Virus record (IMG/VR): IMGVR_UViG_3300023174_000169
Coordinates: 1 to 63,271 of that record
DNA length: 63,271 nt
Origin: a virus
Direction: 5' to 3' (one strand)
The notes under the pieces are model-generated. The model was not told where the DNA came from. It saw only the letters and a list, made by a program, of their open reading frames with translations, and made no database searches. Positions 6,766 to 15,995 of the stretch are shown here, one piece after another; within the stretch, counting starts at the first letter, position 1; every line of letters starts with the position of its first letter. The position numbers and the translations under genes are program-made.

Positions 6766-7976
6766 TACAGATCCTTGTACTCGGGAAATATCTCATAAAA
6801 ATTTTCATTTCTAATTTTGTCAAGGCGATCGTTGACGTTACTCCATCTAACTATCCACCCTGTATTTCCTGGTTCTTTAAGTAAACTGATAGCACTTTCA
6901 TATCCTGCAATTACTCCATCACAATTTTTAAAAGTTTTTAGCCAATCAATATGACCTGTATACAATGCTGTTAGTGTTTCTTTATGATTAGATGGAAGAT
7001 TTTTTATATTATACCAGTCAGGCCCAAATAGCAAGTTGACTGTGAAATCTTGGGGTTGAATGAATCCCAATTCGACCCATTCTTTGTGCAACTCAACAAT
7101 ATTGTATGCATTTAAAATACTCAATGTACAACTTATGCTAAACGCTACATTAGGGCAATCTGTCATTAGAATTTTTCTGTTTTTAACAACTTCATGCCAA
7201 TCTATATTTTTTCTTATGTACTCGCCTTTTTCGTGACTGCCATCTAGACTTGCTGAAACAATAACTGTTTTAAATTTTTTCCAATAGTCAACGACATTAT
7301 GTTCTTTGTAGGTAAGTTTGCTAAAGTTTGTATTATAAGAAATATTTACATTGGTTCGATTGTTGTCAATCAACCATTGTAATACTTCATAATGCTGATC
7401 AGTAATTAGTGGTTCACCGCCGGCAAAATAGATATCGGTAACTGTTTGTAGAATAGGTTCTAATGAGGCTAGTGTAACATCACTATCTAGTTTTTTTTCT
7501 ATTGTAATCTTTGGATACATCTTTTGATGATCAGAGTACCATGATGAACTAAACTGAGGACTACAGGTTCTACATTTTAAATTGCATTTATTATTAAATC
7601 TTATATCAAGATATTTAATGTCTAGCTTTTCTAAATTATAATCGTCAGTTATATCTTTACGTATTTTTTTAAATTGATCTTCATAACGTTCATTTATGCC
7701 TTGTCGTAGGCTAGGCATACCAACTTTTTCAGCATTCCAACAATGATTACAACTGGCATGCTTTACGCCATTAGACAGATCTTTTCTAAGATCTATCATT
7801 TTTTGATCGTTGTAAAATTCTATAACAGATTCGTTAGAATTGTACTTTATACCTTCTAATTTGCTTATGCAACAGGGACGTACATCATTAGTTGTATCCA
7901 CATACAATGATAGGTAAGGTGCCATGCAAAATGTGTCTGCACTAGAAATATCTTTTTGTTTCTTGAATAAGTTCAT
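6765..7976 (-). CDS. radical SAM protein with N-terminal twitch/SPASM-like region (copy 1)
   Basis: A 403-residue protein. The core cluster motif is CNLKCRTC (CX3CX2C) near residue 135, followed by SPQFSSSW. Before it lies a second cysteine set: FCMAPY near residue 17, DVRPCC near 36 and CNHCWNAEK near 80, the pattern of an auxiliary iron-sulfur (twitch/SPASM) region placed N-terminally rather than at the usual C-terminus. A GGEP motif (YFAGGEPL) follows the core. Such enzymes often modify peptides or sugars. It overlaps the next radical SAM gene by 35 bases; the overlap includes its start, implying translational coupling. Confidence 0.8.
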   Translation of the reverse strand: MNLFKKQKDISSADTFCMAPYLSLYVDTTNDVRPCCISKLEGIKYNSNESVIEFYNDQKMIDLRKDLSNGVKHASCNHCWNAEKVGMPSLRQGINERYEDQFKKIRKDITDDYNLEKLDIKYLDIRFNNKCNLKCRTCSPQFSSSWYSDHQKMYPKITIEKKLDSDVTLASLEPILQTVTDIYFAGGEPLITDQHYEVLQWLIDNNRTNVNISYNTNFSKLTYKEHNVVDYWKKFKTVIVSASLDGSHEKGEYIRKNIDWHEVVKNRKILMTDCPNVAFSISCTLSILNAYNIVELHKEWVELGFIQPQDFTVNLLFGPDWYNIKNLPSNHKETLTALYTGHIDWLKTFKNCDGVIAGYESAISLLKEPGNTGWIVRWSNVNDRLDKIRNENFYEIFPEYKDL

Positions 7977-9129
7977 CTGGTATTATATCTAAAATATTTT
8001 CATTTCTTACAGCATCGTATCTTTTGAATTCTTGATATGCTTGTGCAATTTCTTCATCGGAAGGTTGTTCGCTATACATGAAATTGATAATTCCATCTAT
8101 GTCATTTTTATAACGGCCCCAATCAAATGCTCTCCATTTATTTTTAATTTTTTGTTTTGCTTCTTTAGGAATCATAACAATGCTCATATGCCTTGGGCGA
8201 TGTATAATATTATTCCATATGGCAAATCTAGGAGTATTTTCTTTAGTCCACGTGTGAAACTCTGGAAGTTCCCAAGCGTTCAACCAACCGATAGTATGCG
8301 AATAAGAAAATCCCACATTTGGAATTTCATGATACTTTAACAAATTTTCTTTTACATCGTCCCAATTTCCAGGGTGGCGGAGATAGTTGTATGTTTTTCC
8401 TATACCATCTATACTTAAACCTACTCCAATACATTTAAAATTTGCCACTAATTTTTTAATTACATCGCCGGCATAGATAGTGGCATTGGAACTCATGTCC
8501 ATATGTATATGTTTACTCTGTCCGGACGCAATTAGTTCTTCCCACAACGTTTGCCATTGTGAAATATAAAACGGTTCACCGCCAACAATTTCTAGACGTT
8601 TTACATGCTGCAACCAATCACTTCTATTGTCCCACAGCACAGATTTTTTATCGCCTGATTGACCGTGAGGCATATCGTATCCAGTATGTCCCCAAACTAC
8701 CTTGTGTTCTACTTGCCAAGAATTACTATGACTAGGTGTGCAACTTCTACACTTTAAATTGCAGGCGTTGCTTAAAATCATTTGATATTCTACAGGATAT
8801 GTAGGTTCTAATGCATAGTTGATATTCTTACCAAGATCGCTGGTTAGATAGGATAGACGTTTGCTGGTGTAGTTGTTAGATTCATCTTTTATACAAACTT
8901 CACAGGCTTTTGGTTTTTGACCTTGGCGAAATTCGTTTCGCAAATCTTTCATATATTTGCTAGAAAAGATTTCCTCAACAGAATGTGTTTGTACGTAGTA
9001 GGGCGTACCATCTTCTTTTACAATGTGTTCTCTATACAAACAACACGGTCGTACTTTACCATCTGGATCATTGCTGAATCCAGTCCAAGGTAAACTACAA
9101 AACCATTCAGATTGATTGATACCAATCAT
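7942..9129 (-). CDS. radical SAM protein with N-terminal twitch/SPASM-like region (copy 2)
   Basis: A 395-residue protein with core motif CNLKCRSC followed by TPSHSNSW, a VGGEPFY motif, and an N-terminal cysteine set: FCSLPW near residue 11, KVRPCC near 30 and CEVCIKDE near 77. It resembles copy 1 in layout and in the region after the core, and overlaps the genes on both sides (23 bases with copy 3). The shared CxPxxSxxW extension just after the cluster is typical of the phage branch of this family. Confidence 0.8.
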   Translation of the reverse strand: MIGINQSEWFCSLPWTGFSNDPDGKVRPCCLYREHIVKEDGTPYYVQTHSVEEIFSSKYMKDLRNEFRQGQKPKACEVCIKDESNNYTSKRLSYLTSDLGKNINYALEPTYPVEYQMILSNACNLKCRSCTPSHSNSWQVEHKVVWGHTGYDMPHGQSGDKKSVLWDNRSDWLQHVKRLEIVGGEPFYISQWQTLWEELIASGQSKHIHMDMSSNATIYAGDVIKKLVANFKCIGVGLSIDGIGKTYNYLRHPGNWDDVKENLLKYHEIPNVGFSYSHTIGWLNAWELPEFHTWTKENTPRFAIWNNIIHRPRHMSIVMIPKEAKQKIKNKWRAFDWGRYKNDIDGIINFMYSEQPSDEEIAQAYQEFKRYDAVRNENILDIIPDELIQETKRYF

Positions 9130-10465
9130 TCATAACTCCTGGAAATGCTGCTGCAAAGTCTTTTCCTCGACGTTGATCATACTGAAGATAAAATTGTTTA
9201 AAATCTTTTTCAGCAGTTTCTCTATTAAAATTTTCACCATGCGGTGTTTTAACAATATCAAGATAGTCAATTAGACGTTCAACATGATTCTTTTCAAACT
9301 CATGTAGTGTTGAAACATTTTTATTTTTTTCAAACCAAGCTAACAGTTTTTCTCTATAATGATTTCTCAATTCCATTGGCAATACTACTGGGCCTTGAAA
9401 GTTAGGAAAACGCATGATATTTAAGCTGAACAGCATTTGATCTTTTCCGTACTTTGCTTTCCACTCTAACATTAAATCTAAGAAGTCAGTTAAAGTATCA
9501 AGACATAAAGCGTTGATAGTACACATGACATTTAGATTTTTTAATCTTCTAGATTCTAATAAAAATATCATGTTATCGTACCACTGATTCCAATTTAAGC
9601 CGTCTCTAATATATTCTGCTTGCATAAAAGTAGCTTCGTTACTTGTATATAATGTAACAGCATTGCCAGAAGTAGAATCTAACATTTTTTCTAAGACTGA
9701 TCTATCAAATCCCAAATTAGAATTTAATGCTAATTTAGTTTTACTTTTGTTTTTATTTTCTTTAAACCAATCAAACAATTTCCAGGTGTGACCGGACATT
9801 AGTGGTTCGCCGCCTGTTATTCTCAATTCGTCTAGTGTTCTGTGCAGGTCAGCTTCCCACCATTGAAAAAACGCTTCAATATAAGGATTGGTTTCATTAA
9901 AATCATACAGTTGATCTTGATTATGCTCGTGTGTAAAATGATTTCTACCGTCTGTAACCAAGTTTATGTAAGGACCATTCTTTTTAATATCTTTAGCCCA
10001 GGTTGTTGAAAATCCAGGATTGCAATAACTACAGGCAAACTGACAGGTGCGATCAAATGCAATCTCTAATGCTATCAGATCAATATCCTCTTCGTACGGA
10101 GTATGAAAGCCTTTGACTAAATCGTCTTCGTCATAGGTCATGCTTTTATAAGGGCGATCGCTAATTGCATCTGTGCCCATATCTTCAATCTTCCAGCAAT
10201 ACTCGCAGCCAGCAGGACGTTCACCTATTTGCATTTTTCTCCTATCATCTTTTTTCTCAGGAGTATTATGCAACATTTTATAATTTTTCTTTATAGACTC
10301 AACACTGATAAAATGTGCAGGTGGATGATGGCAACTGGTGGTTTTACCTGATCCAAGCCATATTGTGGCATTGTACCATTTAGCTCCGCAGAAGCTTGGC
10401 GATAGTGCATCAAGCACACGCTTTTTATATTCTAGATCAGTTTCGTTGTGTCTTTTATAAGCCAT
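9107..10465 (-). CDS. radical SAM protein with N-terminal twitch/SPASM-like region (copy 3)
   Basis: A 452-residue protein with core motif CQFACSYC followed by NPGFSTTW, and ITGGEPLMSG after it. The N-terminal set is FCGAKWYNATIW, TTSCHHP and CEYCWKIED; here the CC pair of copies 1 and 2 is replaced by a single Cys next to His-His. It is closer to copy 4 than to copies 1 and 2 (both have YC in the core and end in RRG.DF), so two ancestral pairs are likely. It overlaps copy 4 by 11 bases. Confidence 0.8.
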   Translation of the reverse strand: MAYKRHNETDLEYKKRVLDALSPSFCGAKWYNATIWLGSGKTTSCHHPPAHFISVESIKKNYKMLHNTPEKKDDRRKMQIGERPAGCEYCWKIEDMGTDAISDRPYKSMTYDEDDLVKGFHTPYEEDIDLIALEIAFDRTCQFACSYCNPGFSTTWAKDIKKNGPYINLVTDGRNHFTHEHNQDQLYDFNETNPYIEAFFQWWEADLHRTLDELRITGGEPLMSGHTWKLFDWFKENKNKSKTKLALNSNLGFDRSVLEKMLDSTSGNAVTLYTSNEATFMQAEYIRDGLNWNQWYDNMIFLLESRRLKNLNVMCTINALCLDTLTDFLDLMLEWKAKYGKDQMLFSLNIMRFPNFQGPVVLPMELRNHYREKLLAWFEKNKNVSTLHEFEKNHVERLIDYLDIVKTPHGENFNRETAEKDFKQFYLQYDQRRGKDFAAAFPGVMNDWYQSI

Positions 10466-11885
10466 TTACAAGTCTCTCACATTCGTTCCAAAAGTCAACT
10501 AATGTTGGAAAAGTTTTACAGAAGTCAGTCCCTCTTCTGCGGTCGTGTTCGTTAAAGAACAAATAAAAATTCTTTTTAGCACGTTCAACATCAAAGTTAG
10601 TATCAGATCTTACCCAATCAATAAGGCGTTGTACTTTACTAATTTCAAAATCTTTAAATCCCATATACATATTAGAACGTCCTTCTTTGTTTTGCAACAT
10701 GAAGTCTCTGGTTTTTTCTAATTCAGTAACTAGACCGGGCATCATTTTAGGATTTAAAAATTCAGGATTTTCTAATTGAGGAATATCAAACCATATAAGT
10801 TGTCTTTGTTTGCTGTACTTACGTCTAAGTTTTAAAATATTCCTTACGTATTCTTCAATGCCTGTGTAACTTAAAGCATTAAATGTAATAATAAATGTCA
10901 AAGAATGTTTATTACTGTTGGCTAGATAGTCTTTGATGTTGGTGCGCAGTACTTCAAAATCCATTCCGTTACGAATATACTCCGCTTGCGCACCCCAACT
11001 GTCTAAACTGCAAAATAACATAAAATGATCTACTGCATCAGCATCTGTAATTTCTTTTAGGCCATCCATAAACTTGGACCACTGATTGCCTGGTGGACAG
11101 CAATTACTGGTAATTGCTAAATGCAGATCTTGTTTGGGATTTTGTTTAACATATTCAAACATCTTGAACGTATTCTTATCCATAAGAGGTTCACCGCCTG
11201 TCATGCGGAATGTTTTTAACGTTGGATATATTTGTGGAAGCCATTCCCAAAATGCTTTTAAATGCGGATTGTCTGGACCGTTATCAATTGGCATTTGATT
11301 TTGAATCCATGCAATGTCATTGTGTGTGCGGCCCTGAAGTTGGTACGGCCCTTCCCTTTCAATCTCTTGTTGCCAAGCAGTACTTAAATGAGGACTGCAA
11401 TAACTACATTTAAAATTACATGCTTGGTTAAAGTTTACCTCTACATAGCGAGGATTAGCATTGCCAGTTTCTTGCAAAGCTACCGCTTCTTCTATGATGC
11501 CAGGTTCCCACACATCCTTACTGCGATATGCACGATCACTAAGTTGATTACCGCTGTCTTCTATTTGCCAACAGAAACTACACTCAGGTGGTCGGATACC
11601 ATCGAGCATAAGTGCTCGTTGAGATTTTTTATATTTTGTGTTGTGTAATGCACTTACATCAATTTTAATTTCGTCTAGAGGAACGGCATGACTGCGTGGA
11701 TGATAGCAACTGTGAGTACGTCCTGTAGGAATATGTATACTGACATTAAACCATTTTGCCAGACAAAAGGTTGGGCTGACTTCATTTAATTTTTTAAAGA
11801 TAGTCTCAGCATCGTACATATAGAGAGATTCGTATCTCCCATCTACTGTACGTGTTTCGTTACCCTTTACGTTGGAAAATGTCAT
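10455..11885 (-). CDS. radical SAM protein with N-terminal twitch/SPASM-like region (copy 4)
   Basis: A 476-residue protein with core motif CNFKCSYC followed by SPHLSTAW, RMTGGEPLMD, and N-terminal FCLAKWFNVS, HSCYHPRSH and CSFCWQIED. It shares with copy 3 the HP in place of the CC pair and the C-terminal DRRRGTDF. The start used overlaps the repeat protein upstream by 26 bases; an in-frame ATG at residue 23 is an alternative. All four copies are tandem and coupled, so they probably act in one pathway on related substrates. Confidence 0.8.
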   Translation of the reverse strand: MTFSNVKGNETRTVDGRYESLYMYDAETIFKKLNEVSPTFCLAKWFNVSIHIPTGRTHSCYHPRSHAVPLDEIKIDVSALHNTKYKKSQRALMLDGIRPPECSFCWQIEDSGNQLSDRAYRSKDVWEPGIIEEAVALQETGNANPRYVEVNFNQACNFKCSYCSPHLSTAWQQEIEREGPYQLQGRTHNDIAWIQNQMPIDNGPDNPHLKAFWEWLPQIYPTLKTFRMTGGEPLMDKNTFKMFEYVKQNPKQDLHLAITSNCCPPGNQWSKFMDGLKEITDADAVDHFMLFCSLDSWGAQAEYIRNGMDFEVLRTNIKDYLANSNKHSLTFIITFNALSYTGIEEYVRNILKLRRKYSKQRQLIWFDIPQLENPEFLNPKMMPGLVTELEKTRDFMLQNKEGRSNMYMGFKDFEISKVQRLIDWVRSDTNFDVERAKKNFYLFFNEHDRRRGTDFCKTFPTLVDFWNECERLVNGL

Positions 11886-14514
11886 ATTGTTCTTTTAACC
11901 AGTTAAAGTCATTTATCTTTCTTAGCATCTCGGGTCTATCTTTATTGGTTTCACCGTATTCTTTGCCGGCAATTGCTCCGGCAATTGCATACTCTCCATA
12001 CAGTCTATCTAAGCCTTTTGTACACCAAACTTCAAGACGTTCTAGTGTTTCAGTGTTATCTTGTCTTTCAATTATTCTACTTGACAACTTGACACATTCT
12101 CTAAACGCTGACTTCCATGTATTATACGGATCAGTGTTAAATGCAGTGACGTTAGAAATTTCTGGAACTGATTTAAAACGTTTACTAATTGATGTTGTCA
12201 TATCAGGACTACCAACGTCCATGTTTATGGTCAATGTTCTTGGTAATAGTTTTACTCCACCATAACCGTATATTAAATCATTGATAGGGTTACGGCTTCT
12301 CCACACATGTACTATATCTCTTTCATGGCGTGACACAGCGTATTCAAATTTAAAACTTCTTGTAATTTCAGCATCACCGTCAACTACCCAAAACATATCA
12401 GTAGTGGCTAATTCTGCTGCTGCAATATGAGCTTGGTGAATTCCTGTTATTCCATGCACCCTTTTAATTTTAGGAAATCTAGCCTGTAGGATTTCGTAGG
12501 TTTGATCTGCATTAGTTTCATTATAGCTTATGAATACAATGTCGTAGGGCTTTGCACCACTAATTAGTATGTCGTGTTCTTTTTTATCTATTGGAAATCT
12601 AAATTCAATTTCTTTTTCGCTAAGAACTTTTTGTGTAGGCACCAACATTAAACCGTTGTAAATTTCATCTTGTCGTACAAGGTGTTTGAACACATGGGTA
12701 ATCGACCGATCATAATCGTATTTTCCGTCTAGCGGATCAAAATACAAATCAAAAACTGACTCGTTTGTGATTTCAATTTCAGGCCAGATACACCAAAACA
12801 TCGGTTGTTTTTCTGTGCTACATATTTCAAGATAGTGCTGATACGAAGTTATATTGTATCTAGGATACCTATATCTTGATGGAGTACGATCGTGCTCTTT
12901 TTTATCTATTAGATATTTTCGTTCAAATTCTTTTTTAGAAATTTGTTTGTTCTTTGAAAACAATACTAGACCGTTAAAGTATGACCCTTGATCATTGCAC
13001 AAGTTTTTAAACATGTGATTTTCTGATCTATCATGATCATATTTGCCATCGTTAGGATCAAAATAAAAGTTAAAAATACTGCTGTCAATTATTTCTACAT
13101 TGTCCCATACACACCAAAACATTGGCTGATTAGCTGTGTTAAAAATATCTAGATATTCGTCATAGGTCTTGATACAATGTTTAGGATAGCTATACCGAGT
13201 CACTGTTCTATCGTGTTCTTTTTTTTCTATTAGATATCTTCTATCAAATTCACGTTTGCTAATTTGTTTTGAAGTTGAAAATAATATCAAGCCATTTAGA
13301 TAGGACTCTTGCTCATTACACAAGTTCCTAAACATGTGATTTTCTAATCTATCATGATCATATTTGCCATCATTGGGATCAAAATAAAAGTCAAAAATAG
13401 TATCATCAATTATTTCTACATTATCCCATACGCACCAGAACATTGGTTGTTTTTCTGTCTTACAAATATCAACATAGTGATCATAAGATTTTACAACATA
13501 TCTAGGATATCTATAACGAGTTGTCACATGGGCGTGTTCTTTTTTATCTATTAGATATTTTCGTTCAAATTCTTTTTTAGAAATTGGTTTTGATGTTGAC
13601 AACAATGCTAATCCATTTAGGTAGGACTCCTGATTGCCGCAGGCGTTTGGCCATACATGATTTTCTTGACGATCGTAATCATGTTGTCCCTGTTTAGGAT
13701 CGTAATATAAATTAAAAATATTATTGTCAATTATTTCTACATTATCCCACACACACCAAAACAGAGGTTGTTTTTCTGATTTTAATATTTCTTGATATTG
13801 TTCATAGGAAGTTATACTGTATCTAGGATAACTTAAACGTGTTACCGGGGCAGTGACATATTCTTTTTTAGTTATTAAATGTCTGTTATCGAATTCACGT
13901 TTACTAATTTGTTTATGTTTAGATAAAAGCCATACACCATTATCATAAGAAACTTTATCTTCTCGGATATTTAAAAAAGAATGATTTTCTCTAGTGTCAT
14001 AATTGTTGTGCCGGCTAAAATACATTTGAAAAACTGTATCGTCAATAATAGTAAGCTCGGGCCAGATACACCAAAATAAATCATACCTTACAGTTTCTAA
14101 AATTGTAAGGTATTCGTCGTAGGTGGATATTCTATATTGGGGATATTTTTGCGGCTGGCTAGCAACCACTTCTATTTCTTTTTTTGTTATATAATATCTA
14201 TTTTTAAATTCTCTGTCAGAGACTGTTGCAGATTTTGAAAAAAGAGTTATACCGTCCCAGGTATCACCGTTACGAAAAACATGAATATACATGTCGTCCC
14301 ACTTAGTGGCTGTGTAAGCATCTAAATCAAAAGTAGGCTCTAATACAACATCATCCCAAATTACCCAGAACATCTTAGTAAAGGATTTTTTTAGAATATC
14401 GTCATACGAATTGACGTTTTCAATCTTTTTTGCCCTAGGATATTTTTGTTTTATTTCTTCCCAATTTTTAGTGCAATACAGATTATCAGCGGACACATAA
14501 AATATATCATACAT
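11860..14514 (-). CDS. six-repeat protein with C-terminal glycosyltransferase-like domain
   Basis: An 884-residue protein. Residues 124-655 are five tandem repeats of 105-107 residues, each starting YPrY.I.SY and containing FWCVWDNVEIID, a DGKYDHDR.ENH segment, a (L/Y)NGL.L(F/L)S strand and an IDKKEH end. Residues 25-123 are a diverged sixth copy. Residues 656-884 are a GT-A-like domain opening YDIVFISYNETNAD with the acidic motif FWVVDGDAEI. The repeats align with part of that domain (FWVVDGDAEI matches FWCVWDNVEI, and YGGVKLLP matches LNGLALLS) but have lost the DxD, so they look like inactivated half-domains. Repeats 4 and 5 are close even at the DNA level, implying recent duplication. The C-terminal domain is paralogous to the next gene upstream. 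Possible role: a multivalent sugar-binding scaffold with one active transferase (inference). Confidence 0.75.
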   Translation of the reverse strand: MYDIFYVSADNLYCTKNWEEIKQKYPRAKKIENVNSYDDILKKSFTKMFWVIWDDVVLEPTFDLDAYTATKWDDMYIHVFRNGDTWDGITLFSKSATVSDREFKNRYYITKKEIEVVASQPQKYPQYRISTYDEYLTILETVRYDLFWCIWPELTIIDDTVFQMYFSRHNNYDTRENHSFLNIREDKVSYDNGVWLLSKHKQISKREFDNRHLITKKEYVTAPVTRLSYPRYSITSYEQYQEILKSEKQPLFWCVWDNVEIIDNNIFNLYYDPKQGQHDYDRQENHVWPNACGNQESYLNGLALLSTSKPISKKEFERKYLIDKKEHAHVTTRYRYPRYVVKSYDHYVDICKTEKQPMFWCVWDNVEIIDDTIFDFYFDPNDGKYDHDRLENHMFRNLCNEQESYLNGLILFSTSKQISKREFDRRYLIEKKEHDRTVTRYSYPKHCIKTYDEYLDIFNTANQPMFWCVWDNVEIIDSSIFNFYFDPNDGKYDHDRSENHMFKNLCNDQGSYFNGLVLFSKNKQISKKEFERKYLIDKKEHDRTPSRYRYPRYNITSYQHYLEICSTEKQPMFWCIWPEIEITNESVFDLYFDPLDGKYDYDRSITHVFKHLVRQDEIYNGLMLVPTQKVLSEKEIEFRFPIDKKEHDILISGAKPYDIVFISYNETNADQTYEILQARFPKIKRVHGITGIHQAHIAAAELATTDMFWVVDGDAEITRSFKFEYAVSRHERDIVHVWRSRNPINDLIYGYGGVKLLPRTLTINMDVGSPDMTTSISKRFKSVPEISNVTAFNTDPYNTWKSAFRECVKLSSRIIERQDNTETLERLEVWCTKGLDRLYGEYAIAGAIAGKEYGETNKDRPEMLRKINDFNWLKEQYDIFQRKG
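12550..14145 (-). repeat. five tandem coding repeats of about 318 bases
   Basis: These are the five well-preserved repeats inside the 884-residue protein (residues 124-655), 105-107 codons each. The two copies at roughly 12.87-13.19 kb and 13.19-13.51 kb share long identical DNA stretches, such as the segment encoding FDPNDGKYDHDR. The array can expand or contract by recombination (inference). Confidence 0.8.
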
Positions 14515-15415
14515 TTTCTGGCATTCTATAATAGGTGTTGTTTAAATCTAATGCTTCATTATACAAATCAAGGGTGTATTTACTTTGTGCAGCATCAAGA
14601 TAGGGCCAGTGAAGACCTAAAGAAATTTTAATTTTTTCTCCAAGATCTTTTGTAGCTTCAACAAGGCCTTCTGGATCTGTTTCGTAAGATTTCACATGTT
14701 CATTATAGATGTCTCGTAAAATTTCAAAGTCACGTACATCAATATAATTCCAATCGGTACAATTGGCCATCCATGTACCCAGCCTTGCTCCCATTACTGC
14801 AAAGAGACCGTTTTCTTCGTGAGCTCCAACTGTTGACCACATGCGCAGTCTGTGAATATTATGCCACCAGATCTGTTGTTGGATTTCTCCAGGAGGAACT
14901 TTAACTCCATCTAATAGAGTCATTTTTACACCTTCACGGAATCCTGCTCTCCATGCTTGAAAAGGACTTCCGGTAATAATACTATCGCTGTAGCTTACAG
15001 GAAAATTTCGATATCCGTCTTCCCAGCAAAAATCTACTTGTCCACGATCACTATCGCTTGCTTCATGTGTTTTCATATTCAACACAAAATCTTTTTTCCA
15101 AATCTTTAAACCACCGTTGCCATATCGCAACCCGTTGATTACATTGCGGCCGCACCAACCGTAGACTTGTATTTTAGGATCTTCCATTTTGAGATCTAGA
15201 TTAAAAAACTTTGGATCTACAATGTTATCTGCATCCACAGTTATAAACCAATCAGAATCGGCAATCCTTGCTGCTTCTTTATGTGCTGCATCGCTACCTT
15301 TGACACCATGAACACGTTTGGCCCAAGGTACTTTATTACATAGGTCAGCGTAATGCACATCGGCATTAGGCTCGTCATAACTTAAAAAAACTACATCAAA
15401 TTCAATTACTTTCAT
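14507..15415 (-). CDS. GT-A-type glycosyltransferase-like protein
   Basis: A 302-residue protein opening FDVVFLSYDEPNADVHY, with WFITVDADNIVDPKFF (DxD, metal and nucleotide-sugar binding) near residue 75 and a YGNGGLKIWKKD strand near 120. It is an intact relative of the C-terminal domain of the neighbouring repeat protein. It overlaps that gene by 8 bases and the upstream gene by 14. The acceptor is unknown; the context points to a virion or surface glycan. Confidence 0.72.
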   Translation of the reverse strand: MKVIEFDVVFLSYDEPNADVHYADLCNKVPWAKRVHGVKGSDAAHKEAARIADSDWFITVDADNIVDPKFFNLDLKMEDPKIQVYGWCGRNVINGLRYGNGGLKIWKKDFVLNMKTHEASDSDRGQVDFCWEDGYRNFPVSYSDSIITGSPFQAWRAGFREGVKMTLLDGVKVPPGEIQQQIWWHNIHRLRMWSTVGAHEENGLFAVMGARLGTWMANCTDWNYIDVRDFEILRDIYNEHVKSYETDPEGLVEATKDLGEKIKISLGLHWPYLDAAQSKYTLDLYNEALDLNNTYYRMPENV

Positions 15416-15995
15416 TTGTCTCTAATACGTAAAGTGGAAATAATCTTTTAGTGTATACACTAAATTTTTCTAGTTGGTCAACTTTTTTAACCTGAGGTGC
15501 GGATGCCAATTCATCAATACTAAATTTAATTACATTTCGTAAAAGATTAGGATCATTGTAATCCGTAATTAAAAATGTCATTGTTGTACTTCCGTCCCAA
15601 TGAATTTTTCTTGTTTTATATTTGTTAGATAATTCAAAAGACAATGTACTTGATTTAACATCATGTGTAATTGTTACATCTGGATTTGAAATATCAGCCC
15701 ATTCTTTAGCAACTACACGATGTAATACATCATCAATTTTAACAAGATTTTTAATTTCTGCAATTTCAAACGAGCCAGAACTCATATCAACAAAACAAGA
15801 ATTTAATTTTAATTTTCCTTCGTTGATAAGTTGCGCTGTCTCGTGATCTATCTCAACAGAATTTTTAGTTTCAGCCAATGCATGTTCTGGGTAGATGCCT
15901 GTAACTGCACCAGAGGTTGCGTCAAAAACTGCATAAAATTTTAGTTCAGGTGGTTTATAATTTGCCAACCATTCATCAAAGTCTATTTCTGCCAT
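15402..15995 (-). CDS. hypothetical protein in glycosyltransferase block
   Basis: A 197-residue protein with FYAVFDATSGAVTGIYPEHA near residue 20 and a beta-rich C-terminal half (VTITHDVKSSTLSFEL). I recognise the FYAV.D..TGAVTGIYP pattern from marine phage genomes but know no function. It overlaps the flanking glycosyltransferase genes by 14 and 13 bases, so it belongs to the same transcript and perhaps the same complex. It could be a small structural or target protein. Confidence 0.55.
   Translation of the reverse strand: MAEIDFDEWLANYKPPELKFYAVFDATSGAVTGIYPEHALAETKNSVEIDHETAQLINEGKLKLNSCFVDMSSGSFEIAEIKNLVKIDDVLHRVVAKEWADISNPDVTITHDVKSSTLSFELSNKYKTRKIHWDGSTTMTFLITDYNDPNLLRNVIKFSIDELASAPQVKKVDQLEKFSVYTKRLFPLYVLETNESN

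Noticed and set aside
12550-14145. The tandem repeats as a CRISPR or other non-coding array
   Set aside because: The period is about 318 bases, always a multiple of three, and it keeps one open frame.
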